From contig NZ_JAPDOD010000070.1 in NCBI RefSeq assembly GCF_027587205.1, forward strand, positions 1-38,686: a stretch of DNA of 38,686 bases, read 5' to 3'. Made by a program: the position numbers and the translations under genes. Under the pieces are notes generated by a model, which saw nothing but the letters and a program-made list of their open reading frames with translations, was not told where the DNA came from and made no database searches. This DNA is from Solirubrobacter ginsenosidimutans. GTDB lineage: Bacteria > Actinomycetota > Thermoleophilia > Solirubrobacterales > Solirubrobacteraceae. This document shows, piece by piece, positions 15,968-24,920 of this stretch (positions within the stretch are counted from its first letter, which is position 1; each line of letters starts with the position of its first letter).

Positions 15968-17143
15968 GTGGTGCGCGCGGAGGCGAGGATCGACACCGGT
16001 GCGATCGAGCGCAACTGCGCCCGGCTGGCCGCCCTGGCGCCGCTGTGCGCGGTCGTGAAGGCCGACGGGTACGGGCACGGCGCGGTCGAGGCGGCGCGGG
16101 CGGCGCAGCGCGGGGGAGCGTCGTGGCTCGCGGTGGCGACCGCGGGCGAGGCGGCGGAGCTGCGCGCGGCGGGTCTGGGCGGGCCGATCCTGGTGATGGG
16201 CGCGCTCTCGGCCGAAGAGCTCGATGTGGCGCTGCGGGCGGGCGCGGACGTGGTGGCGTGGCGCGAGGCGTTCGTCCGCGCCGTGGCGGCGCGGGCCGAG
16301 GCGCTCGGGGGTGGCACGCTGGGCGCCGGCGCGCCGCCAGCCGGCGGGGTCGCCGGCGGAGGCGCTTTGGGCGGCGGCCCGGCTCCGCCGGGCGGCGCGA
16401 CCTCTCCGCGCGGCGTCGGCGTGCACGTCAAGCTCGACACCGGGATGGGGCGGCTCGGGACGCGCGATCCGGACGAGGCCACCCGCGTCGCCGAGGCCGT
16501 CACGGCCACGCCTGGCCTGCGGCTGGCCGGCGCGATGACCCACTTCGCCACCGCCGACGACGACCCGGACTTCATGCGCGAGCAGCTCGCCCGCTTCCTC
16601 CCCTGGGCCGACGGGCTGCACACGCTGCGCCACGCCGCCAACTCCGCGGCGGCGCTCGGCGAGCCCGATGCCCGACTCGACATGATCCGCTGCGGGATCG
16701 CCATCTATGGCATGGACCCGTTCCACGAGGACCCCGCGGACCATGGCCTGGAGCCCGCGCTCGAGCTCGTGAGCTACGTCGCCGAGGTCAAGCAGGCGCG
16801 CAAGGGTGACTCCGTGGGTTACGGGCGGCGGTTCATCGCGGAGCGCGACACGTGGATCGGGACGATCCCCGTCGGCTACGGCGACGGCTTCCGGCGCGGG
16901 CTCACCGGCGAGTTCGAGGTGCTGGTGGGCGGCCGGCGGGCCAAGGGCGTCGGCACGGTCTCGATGGACAACATCACGGTCGACCTCGGCGACGCGCCGG
17001 TCGAGCCCGGCACCGAGGCGGTGCTGATCGGCGCGCGCGGGGAGCACCGCATCCTCGCCGAGGATCTCGCGGCCGTCCTCGCGACGATCAACTACGAGAT
17101 CACGTGCGGGATCTCGCGGCGCGTGCCGAGGCGGTACACGTGA
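15968..17143 (+). CDS. alr: Alanine racemase
   Basis: 391 aa. It interconverts L- and D-alanine with PLP, supplying D-Ala for peptidoglycan. The PLP lysine is K31 in AVVKADGYGHG, and the second catalytic residue is Y285 in DSVGYGRRF. Other motifs are VHVKLDTGMGRLG, GAMTHFATAD, RCGIAIYGMDP and GYGDGFRRGL. Residues about 114-148 are a Gly/Ala/Pro-rich insertion (GGGTLGAGAPPAGG...) absent from typical enzymes, falling just before the VKLDTG strand. The start is GTG at 15968 (another GTG follows at 15971), with no Shine-Dalgarno. It overlaps the next gene by GTGA. Confidence 0.93.
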   Translation: MVRAEARIDTGAIERNCARLAALAPLCAVVKADGYGHGAVEAARAAQRGGASWLAVATAGEAAELRAAGLGGPILVMGALSAEELDVALRAGADVVAWREAFVRAVAARAEALGGGTLGAGAPPAGGVAGGGALGGGPAPPGGATSPRGVGVHVKLDTGMGRLGTRDPDEATRVAEAVTATPGLRLAGAMTHFATADDDPDFMREQLARFLPWADGLHTLRHAANSAAALGEPDARLDMIRCGIAIYGMDPFHEDPADHGLEPALELVSYVAEVKQARKGDSVGYGRRFIAERDTWIGTIPVGYGDGFRRGLTGEFEVLVGGRRAKGVGTVSMDNITVDLGDAPVEPGTEAVLIGARGEHRILAEDLAAVLATINYEITCGISRRVPRRYT

Positions 17144-18486
17144 GCCAGGCGCTGCAAGCCGCGCGCGAGGCGCTCGCGGGCGAGGACGCGTGGCTCGTCG
17201 GCGGCGCGGTCCGGGACAAGCTGCTCGGGCGCGACACCGACGACATCGACCTCGCGATCCCCGGAGACCCCAAGCCGTACGCGCGCAAGCTGGCGCGAGC
17301 GGTCCGCGGGGCGGCGTTCGAGCTCAGCGGCGCGTTCGGCGCCTGGCGGGTGGTCGCGCCGGAGCACGCCTGGCACGTGGATCTCGTCACGCTGCGCGAC
17401 GACGACATCCACCAGGACCTCGCCCACCGCGACTTCACGATCAACGCCATGGCCGAGCCGCTGGCCGGGGGCGAGGTGCTCGATCCGCACGGCGGCCGGG
17501 ACGATCTCTCCAAGCGTCTCGTCCGCATGGTCTCCGCGCAGGCGCTCGTGGACGACCCGCTGCGCAGCCTGCGCGCGATCCGGATCGCGGTCGAGCTCGA
17601 CCTCACGCTCGACGCGGCCACGGGCGAGGCCGCCTCGGCCAACGCGCGCGGGATCGAACACGTCGCGCACGAGCGGGTCTTCGCCGAGCTGAAGCGCATC
17701 ATCTCCGCCGCGGCGGTCCTGCGCGGCCTCCAGCTCCTCGACGAGCACGGGCTGACCGACGTCGTGCTCCCAGAACTCACGAGGCTCAAGGGCATCGAGC
17801 AGAGCCAGTTCCACCACCTCGACGTCCACGACCACACGCTGGAGGTCCTGGACGAGGTGACCAAGCTCCAGCGACACCCGGAGTACGCGGACCTGCTGGG
17901 CGAGCCGCTCGCGGACGAGCTGACCCGCGGCGACGCGATGCGCTGGGCCGCGCTGCTGCACGACGCGGCCAAGCCGCAGACCCGCGACGTTCTCCCGGGC
18001 GGGCGGGTGACGTTCCTCGGCCACGACCGCGAGGGCGCGCAACTGGCCAAGGACGTGCTCGGCCGCCTGCGCTCGTCCTCGAAGCTGCGCGAGTACGTCG
18101 CCGCGCTGATCGCCCACCACCTCGACGCCGGCTTCCTCGTCCACCGTCGCCCCTTGGACCGCCGCACGCTGTGGCGCTACCTGCAGGCCACCAGGCCCTA
18201 CAGCGCCGACACCACGATCTTCACCGTCGCCGACCGCCTCGCCACCCGCGGCAAGAACGCCGAGCAGGCGATCGAGGCCCACCTCGAGGTCGCCCGCGAG
18301 CTCATCGCCGCCGCCAAAGAGCCGATCGCGCCGCCGCTCCTGCGCGGCGACGAGCTCGTCCGCGAGGCCGGGATCGCGCCCGGCCCGCAACTCGGCACGA
18401 TCCTCGCCCAGCTCGAGGAGGACCGGTTCGCCGGCGCGATCTCCACCCGCCAGGACGCACTCACCCGAGCGAAGGAGCTGACGTGA
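17140..18486 (+). CDS. cca: tRNA nucleotidyltransferase / poly(A) polymerase family protein with HD domain
   Basis: 448 aa from GTG at 17140, overlapping the alr stop as GTGA; the open frame upstream is a shadow of alr. The class II nucleotidyltransferase head has WLVGGAVRDKLLGRDTDDIDLAI with the catalytic acidic pair, then HRDFTINAMAEPL. The RNA/nucleotide-binding region follows at DDPLRSLRAIR. An HD phosphohydrolase domain covers about 225-330 (HHLDVHDHTLEVLDEV, LLHDAAKP, HH in ALIAHHLD). The family adds or repairs the CCA end of tRNAs. CCA-adding and poly(A)-adding members cannot be told apart by eye. It ends with a GTGA overlap to the acetyltransferase. Confidence 0.85.
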   Translation: MSQALQAAREALAGEDAWLVGGAVRDKLLGRDTDDIDLAIPGDPKPYARKLARAVRGAAFELSGAFGAWRVVAPEHAWHVDLVTLRDDDIHQDLAHRDFTINAMAEPLAGGEVLDPHGGRDDLSKRLVRMVSAQALVDDPLRSLRAIRIAVELDLTLDAATGEAASANARGIEHVAHERVFAELKRIISAAAVLRGLQLLDEHGLTDVVLPELTRLKGIEQSQFHHLDVHDHTLEVLDEVTKLQRHPEYADLLGEPLADELTRGDAMRWAALLHDAAKPQTRDVLPGGRVTFLGHDREGAQLAKDVLGRLRSSSKLREYVAALIAHHLDAGFLVHRRPLDRRTLWRYLQATRPYSADTTIFTVADRLATRGKNAEQAIEAHLEVARELIAAAKEPIAPPLLRGDELVREAGIAPGPQLGTILAQLEEDRFAGAISTRQDALTRAKELT

Positions 18487-18986
18487 TCGTCGAGCTTGCC
18501 TCCTCCGAAGACGCCGCCGACGTCGCACGCATCATCAACGCCGCCTACCACGCGGGCGAGCCCGGGATCTGGCACGGCGGGTGGACGCGCACGAACCCGA
18601 ACGCGGTCGGGCAGCTGATCGAGGCGGGCGAGATCGCGGTCGCCCGCGAGGACGACGGCCGCGTGGTCGGCTCCGTCCGGGTGCGCCGGCTCGACGACGA
18701 GACCGCCGAGCTGGGGATGCTGTCCGTCGACCCGGCGGCCTTCGGTGCGGGAACGGGGCGCGCGCTGCTCACGTTCGCCGAGCAGCATCACGGCACCGCC
18801 TTCATGCAGCTCGAGCTGCTGGTGCCGCATGGCGCCCCGCACCCACAGAAGGAGCGGCTGCACGACTGGTACAGCCGTCTCGGATATCGACAGATCTCCT
18901 CGCGGGTGTTCGACGAGCCCCTGCTCGCCGGCCCCGCCGACTTGCGGACCTACCGCAAGAGCCTGCGCGCGGCTCCCGCGACCTGA
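18483..18986 (+). CDS. GNAT-family N-acetyltransferase
   Basis: 167 aa from GTG at 18483, overlapping the cca stop as GTGA; the longer frame upstream is a shadow of cca. It has a GNAT fold: IVELASSEDAADVARIINAAY (first strand-helix), GRVVGSVRVRRLDDETAELGMLSVDPAAFGAGTGRALLTFAEQ (strands 3-4 and the acetyl-CoA pyrophosphate loop, here AFGAGTGRAL), and LHDWYSRLGYRQISSRVF near the end. The substrate is unknown; it could be a small amine or a protein N-terminus. Last gene of the nnr-alr-cca operon. Confidence 0.85.
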   Translation: MIVELASSEDAADVARIINAAYHAGEPGIWHGGWTRTNPNAVGQLIEAGEIAVAREDDGRVVGSVRVRRLDDETAELGMLSVDPAAFGAGTGRALLTFAEQHHGTAFMQLELLVPHGAPHPQKERLHDWYSRLGYRQISSRVFDEPLLAGPADLRTYRKSLRAAPAT

Positions 18987-19003
18987 GCGCCTCCCCTGGC
19001 GCT
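18986..19003 (+). terminator. Stem-loop after the acetyltransferase stop
   Basis: AGCGCC and GGCGCT form a perfect 6-bp stem around TCCCCT, starting at the last base of the stop codon. There is no U-tract. It lies between this operon and the convergent LacI-family gene. Confidence 0.45.
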
Positions 19004-19056
19004 CACGTAGATCGAGAAGAGCAGCGTGGTGATGCCGAACTCACGTGGTGAAGTCG

Positions 19057-20100
19057 TCATGCCTTCGAGGGTTGCGCGCGAAGCTGCAGAGCAGGTGAAG
19101 GTCCTGTGCACCCACATGAGTTTCGGTGCACGAACATCGCCTCGAGCCGTTCGGTCCGCGGCGGCCGGTCGGGATCCGCGAGCCGCGAGAGCAGCAGCTC
19201 CACCGCGCGCGACCCGAGCTCGGTCGTCGGCTGGCGGATGACGGTCAGCCGCGGGGCGAACAGGTCGGCCCATTCGAAGTCGTCGAAGGCGACCAGCGCG
19301 AGGTCGTCGGGCACGGTCAGGCCGCGCTCGGCGATCGCCCGCAGCAGGCCGATCGTCATGAAGTTGTTGCCGGAGACGACCGCGGTCGGCGGGTCGGGCA
19401 GCTCGAGCAGCGTGTGCATCGCGTCGCGCGCGGCGTCGCGCTGCGAGTGGCCTTCGGCGACGAGCCCGGGATCGAACGCCAGCCCGCCACGCTCCAGCGC
19501 CCCGCGGTAGCCGCGCACGCGCTCGTCGGTCGTGCTCAGCCCCGGGATGCCGATCGCCATCGCGATCCGCGTGTGGCCCTTGTCGATCAGGTGCTCGACC
19601 AGCCGCGCGGTCGGCTGCTCGTTGTCGCAGCCGACCTGGTCGAGCGGCACGTCGACGAAGCGATCGAGCAGCACGGTCGGCACGCCCTGGGACTCCAGGT
19701 AGGGAAGTGCGTGCTCGAGCGCGCCCACCGTCGGCGCCAGGAGCATCCCGTCGACCTGGCGCTCGGCCAGGGCGCGGACGATCCGCAGCTCGTGCTCGGG
19801 GTCCTCGCGCGTGTCGCCGAGCAGGAGCGTGTGCCCGGCGCGGCCCGCGGCGGCCTCGATCGCGGCGACGACGTCGGTGAAGTACGGGTTCGAGAGGCCG
19901 CTGATCGCCAGCCCGAGCGACTGCGTCCCACCGCGCGCCAGCGCCCGCGCGATCGTGTTCGGCCGGTAGCCCGTGCGCTCGATCGCGGCCAGCACGGAGT
20001 CACGGGTGCGCTGGCTCGCGGGCCGCGTGCCGTTGATGACGTGCGAGACCGTCGTCACCGAGACGCCGGCCAAGCGCGCGACATCCGCCATCGTGACCAC
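19057..20100 (-). CDS. LacI-family transcriptional regulator of the edd-eda operon
   Basis: 347 aa from GTG at 20100, giving MVTMADVARLAGVSVTTVSHVING, the usual family N-terminus; a 92-codon open extension upstream is not supported. Residues 1-55 are the helix-turn-helix and hinge (RTGYRPNTIARALARG). Residues 60-330 are a periplasmic-binding-type effector domain (LGLAISGLSNPYFTDVV, DGMLLAPT, AVVSGNNFMTIGLLRAI, VAFDDFEWADLFAPRLTVIRQP). It is divergent from edd, with a 99-nt intergenic region holding an operator. It likely represses edd-eda until a sugar or phosphosugar such as gluconate or KDPG is present; the effector is inferred. Confidence 0.88.
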   Translation of the reverse strand: MVTMADVARLAGVSVTTVSHVINGTRPASQRTRDSVLAAIERTGYRPNTIARALARGGTQSLGLAISGLSNPYFTDVVAAIEAAAGRAGHTLLLGDTREDPEHELRIVRALAERQVDGMLLAPTVGALEHALPYLESQGVPTVLLDRFVDVPLDQVGCDNEQPTARLVEHLIDKGHTRIAMAIGIPGLSTTDERVRGYRGALERGGLAFDPGLVAEGHSQRDAARDAMHTLLELPDPPTAVVSGNNFMTIGLLRAIAERGLTVPDDLALVAFDDFEWADLFAPRLTVIRQPTTELGSRAVELLLSRLADPDRPPRTERLEAMFVHRNSCGCTGPSPALQLRAQPSKA

Positions 20101-20107
20101 GGCAGGG

Positions 20108-20113
20108 ATGTTA
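20108..20113 (-). promoter_or_regulatory. Candidate -10 box (TAACAT) for the leaderless LacI-family gene
   Basis: TAACAT on the minus strand is exactly 7 nt before GTG at 20100. The same 7-nt spacing occurs at the divergent edd. It supports the chosen GTG start and a leaderless mRNA. No clear -35 is seen. Confidence 0.5.
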
Positions 20114-20160
20114 GGCGCTCGTGAACTCGAACCACCCATCCGGGTGATGCGAGTCGCAAC

Positions 20161-20182
20161 CGCTTGCGCGCAAGCGCTTGCG
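20161..20182. promoter_or_regulatory. LacI-family operator (three alternating half-sites)
   Basis: Two overlapping perfect palindromes: CGCTTGCGCGCAAGCG at 20161-20176 and CGCAAGCGCTTGCG at 20169-20182. The second matches the classic LacI/GalR pattern with a central CG (GCAAGC-GCTTGC). It overlies the -35 and spacer of the edd promoter, so binding would block polymerase. It is the obvious target of the divergent regulator. Confidence 0.8.
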
Positions 20183-20192
20183 GCTGTAGCTT
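20164..20192 (+). promoter_or_regulatory. edd promoter: TTGCGC, 17-nt spacer, TAGCTT
   Basis: The -35 TTGCGC (20164-20169) and the -10 TAGCTT (20187-20192) are separated by 17 nt. The -10 is followed by 7 nt and then GTG at 20200, implying a leaderless edd mRNA. The operator covers the -35 and most of the spacer. Confidence 0.6.
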
Positions 20193-20199
20193 CGGAACC

Positions 20200-22001
<1,802 letters not shown>

Positions 22002-22005
<4 letters not shown>

Positions 22006-22628
22006 CCGCCACCGCACGCGACGCGCTCACCGTCGAGTACATCGCCGGCCTCGCGCCGGTCATCCCGGTCGTCGTGATCGACGACCTCGACGACGCCGTC
22101 CCGCTCGCCCGGGCGCTGGTCCGCGGCGGCCTGCCGGCGATCGAGGTGACGCTGCGCACGCAGCCCGCCCTCGCCGCGATCGAGCGGATCGCGGCTGAGG
22201 TCGAAGGCGCGGTCGTCGGCGCCGGGACGATCACCACGACCGGGCAGATCGCCGACGCGCTCGCCGCCGGCGCGCGCTTCCTCGTCTCCCCGGGCGCGAC
22301 GCCCACGCTGCTCGACGGACTGCAGGACAGCGGCGTGCCGTTCCTGCCCGGCACCGCCACGCCGTCGGACCTCGTCGCGCTGATCGAGCGCGGGATCACG
22401 CACGCGAAGCTCTTCCCGGCGGAGGTGGTCGGCGGCGTCAAGGCGCTGAAGGCGTTCTCCGGGCCGTTCCCGCAGTTGCGCTTCTGCCCGACGGGCGGGA
22501 TCAACGCGGCGAACGCGCCGGACTATCTGGCGCTGCCCAATGTGGCCTGCGTCGGCGGGTCTTGGATGGTCAGCCGAGATCTCGAGCGCGTCGAGAACGC
22601 GGCGCGTGAGGCGCTAGGGCTGAAGTAG
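22002..22628 (+). CDS. eda: KDPG aldolase (2-dehydro-3-deoxyphosphogluconate aldolase)
   Basis: 208 aa, translationally coupled to edd by an ATGA overlap. It is a TIM-barrel class I aldolase that splits KDPG into pyruvate and glyceraldehyde-3-phosphate. The catalytic Glu lies in [11 protein letters not shown], the Schiff-base Lys in [14 protein letters not shown], and the phosphate loop in [22 protein letters not shown] and FLVSPGATP are further family blocks. Its 3' end overlaps the convergent PqqD-like gene by 15 nt, with no terminator seen. Confidence 0.94.
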
Positions 22629-22856
22629 ACCGCGTTCCTCGAACGCGGTGAAGAGTTCGTCCACGTCAGCCGGCAGCCGGTCGGCGGACGACGCGTAGAG
22701 CTCCGAGACCGCGCTCATGAGCTTCTCCAGCGTCGTCCCGTGGACGAGCGCGCTCCAGAGCGGGCTGCCGACCTCGTTCGCGGCCAGGCAGAGGGCCGCG
22801 TGCTCGTCGATCGCGATGACCTCGGCGCCTGCGTCCGCACACCCGTCGTTCGTCAT
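22614..22856 (-). CDS. PqqD-like small protein
   Basis: 80 aa. AALCLAANEVGSPLWSALVHGTTLEKLMSAV...[18 protein letters not shown] fits the PqqD fold, in which a short helix-loop with W and G is followed by a D-x-x-x-F-x-x-x-L-x-x-x-G-L-L helix. PqqD-type domains chaperone precursor peptides for radical-SAM RiPP enzymes, but no radical-SAM or precursor gene is adjacent. It follows the amylosucrase gene on the same strand and begins at an ATGA overlap with a 19-codon ORF. Its role here is unknown; it may bind an unlinked partner. Confidence 0.6.
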   Translation of the reverse strand: MTNDGCADAGAEVIAIDEHAALCLAANEVGSPLWSALVHGTTLEKLMSAVSELYASSADRLPADVDELFTAFEERGLLQP

Positions 22857-22912
22857 GCCGACGATGATGAGGGCGATCGGCGGCGCAGGCGCCCTACGAA
22901 CGTCCAGGACAT
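22853..22912 (-). CDS. Possible 19-residue ORF between the amylosucrase and PqqD-like genes
   Basis: ATG at 22912 starts 7 nt after the amylosucrase stop, with AGAAG just upstream. It encodes MSWTFVGRLRRRSPSSSSA and its TGA overlaps the ATG of the PqqD-like gene. It could be a coupling peptide that carries ribosomes across the gap. A peptide substrate of the PqqD-like protein is conceivable but has no direct support. Confidence 0.25.
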   Translation of the reverse strand: MSWTFVGRLRRRSPSSSSA

Positions 22913-22919
22913 TGCTTCT

Positions 22920-24803
22920 TCACCGGTGAAACCAGAGGTGCTGGTAGGGCGCGAGCACGACGAAGTCGTGGTACGCCTCGACACCGCGGCCGTCGGGCTC
23001 GGTGACCTCGCCGGTGAGGGTGAAGCCGCGTGAGCGGACGACGTCGAGCGAGACCGCCTGCGGGTCGGCGGTGAAGTTGGCGATGACCAGCAGCGCCTCG
23101 CCCGCCTGCTCGCGGCAGAGGCCGAAGACGTGGTCGTTGCCGGTCCACAGCGGCTCGGTCACGCCCTGGACGTGGATCGCGCGGGTGCCGCGGCGGGCCG
23201 TGATCAGCCGTCGCAGCCCCGCCCACAGGCGGCCTTCCACAGTCGCCGGGTCGTGCCGGCGCCCCGCGGCCTCCCAATCCATGGCCGGTCGGTGCAGCCA
23301 GCGGTTGTCGTCGCGCTTGTGCGGGTCTTCCAGGTACGACGTGTCGTTGAGCAGCCCCAGCTCGTCGCCCATGTAGATCAGCGGCAGCCCGCCGTGGGCG
23401 AACGCCACGGCGTGCAGGAGCAGCACCCGCCGCACGGCCAGGTCGACCGCCACGTCGTCGGGCGCGCTCTCCAGGCCCGCCAGCGACGCGCAGGTGCCTG
23501 AGGTCCGCGCCTCGCCGGTCCGCGGGTCGGGCTGGAAGCGCACGCCGCGCGCGAACGTCCCGGGGAAGTCACCCGCGTAGAAGTCGGCCAGGAACCGGCG
23601 GTGCAGGTACGCGTCGTCGCCCACCCGCGCGCCGTCCTCGGGCGTGATCGCCCACCCGATGTCGTCGTGGCAGCGTACGTAGGTCAGCCAGCCGGCGCCC
23701 GGGGGAACCGGGGGCATCGCTCGCAGCGTGCTGGTCATCAGCCCCACCCGCCCGCTCGCCAGCGCGCTCCAGAGCAGCACCATGAGCACGTTGTGGTAGG
23801 CGAGGTCGCACTCCTTGCCCTCGTGGCGCCCGGTCCCGAGATAGGGGACGAGGTCGCGCGGAGCGACGATCGCCTCGGCCTTGAAGGCGACCGCTGGCGC
23901 GGCGATCCGCATCGCCGCCCGGAACGCCTGCAGCAGCTCGTGGACCTCGGGCTGGTTCTGGCAGTTGGTCCCCACCCGCTTCCACAGGAACGGCGCCGCG
24001 TCGAGGCGCAGCACGTCGATGCCCACGGCGGCCAGGTCGAGCATGGCGCCCGCCATCGCCACGAACACGTCGGGGTTCGTGTAGTCGAGGTCCCACTGGT
24101 AGGCGTTGAACGTCGTCCAGACCCACCGGTCCGCGACCCACGTGAAGCTGCCCGGCGCGGTGTCGGGGAAGACGTCGGGCAAGGTGCGCTCGAAGGCGTC
24201 GGGGCGCTCGCGATCCGGGAACGAGCGGTAGTAGTCGGGATGCGACACGGTCCACGGGTGCTCGGCGGCGGTGTGGTTGAGCACGACGTCCACGCACAGC
24301 GCCATCCCGGCCTCGCGTAGGTCGCCCGCCAGCGCGCGGAGGTCGTCCAGCGTGCCCAAAGACGGGTCGACGGCGCCGTAGTCGACCACGGCGTACCCGC
24401 CGTCGTTGGGCGCCGGCCGCGCGTGCAGCAGCGGCATCAGATGCAGGTACGTGATCCCCAGCTCGCGCAGGTAGGGGAGCTTCTCGCGCACCCCCGCCAG
24501 GTCCCCCGCGAAGCGGTCGACGTAGGTGACGTAGCCGACCGCCTGCTCGCGCTGGAGCCAGTCGGGGGTGATCTCGCGCTCGTGGTCGAGCGCCCGCAAC
24601 TCGTCGGGACGCGAGGCCGCGGTCGCGGCGATCGAGCGCAGCAGCCGCTCCCACGCGTCCGCGAAGCGCGGGTCGGTCCCGTACAGCGCGAACAGCGGAT
24701 CCCGCAGCTCGGTGAAGAACCGCTCGAAACGCACCGCGAAGGCCACATCGCCGACCGCGACCGCGAGCGCCGCGTCGTAGTCGGCGCGTACCTCGGGGCG
24801 CAT
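22920..24803 (-). CDS. Amylosucrase-type GH13 glucosyltransferase
   Basis: 627 aa from ATG at 24803; GTG starts at 24821 and 24881 are alternatives. The GH13 conserved regions are in order: VDVVLNHTA, GIDVLRLDAAPFLWKR (nucleophile Asp near 268), VAFKAEAIVAP (acid/base Glu near 310) and YVRCHDDIGW (transition-state Asp near 380). FNAYQWDLDYTNP, GTNCQNQPEVHELL and the helical N-terminal domain before residue 80 point to amylosucrase (subfamily 4), which makes alpha-1,4-glucan from sucrose. Related sucrose hydrolases have the same motifs. No signal peptide, so probably cytoplasmic. Divergent from the hybrid histidine kinase. Confidence 0.85.
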   Translation of the reverse strand: MRPEVRADYDAALAVAVGDVAFAVRFERFFTELRDPLFALYGTDPRFADAWERLLRSIAATAASRPDELRALDHEREITPDWLQREQAVGYVTYVDRFAGDLAGVREKLPYLRELGITYLHLMPLLHARPAPNDGGYAVVDYGAVDPSLGTLDDLRALAGDLREAGMALCVDVVLNHTAAEHPWTVSHPDYYRSFPDRERPDAFERTLPDVFPDTAPGSFTWVADRWVWTTFNAYQWDLDYTNPDVFVAMAGAMLDLAAVGIDVLRLDAAPFLWKRVGTNCQNQPEVHELLQAFRAAMRIAAPAVAFKAEAIVAPRDLVPYLGTGRHEGKECDLAYHNVLMVLLWSALASGRVGLMTSTLRAMPPVPPGAGWLTYVRCHDDIGWAITPEDGARVGDDAYLHRRFLADFYAGDFPGTFARGVRFQPDPRTGEARTSGTCASLAGLESAPDDVAVDLAVRRVLLLHAVAFAHGGLPLIYMGDELGLLNDTSYLEDPHKRDDNRWLHRPAMDWEAAGRRHDPATVEGRLWAGLRRLITARRGTRAIHVQGVTEPLWTGNDHVFGLCREQAGEALLVIANFTADPQAVSLDVVRSRGFTLTGEVTEPDGRGVEAYHDFVVLAPYQHLWFHR

Positions 24804-24890
24804 CGCGTGGACGTTCTGCACGGGGCGTTGGACCCTAATCGGTCCGCGCACGAACCAACCCCGCGAGTGCCGGCGCGCCACGACGTTGGC

Positions 24891-24907
24891 GGTGCGAACA
24901 TCGCACC
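24891..24907. promoter_or_regulatory. Inverted repeat upstream of the hybrid kinase gene
   Basis: GGTGCGA-ACA-TCGCACC is a perfect 7-bp dyad ending 13 nt before ATG at 24921, in the 117-nt divergent region. It may be an operator or a 5' leader hairpin. No Shine-Dalgarno is seen for the kinase. Confidence 0.45.
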
Positions 24908-24920
24908 CGGGTCACGAACG

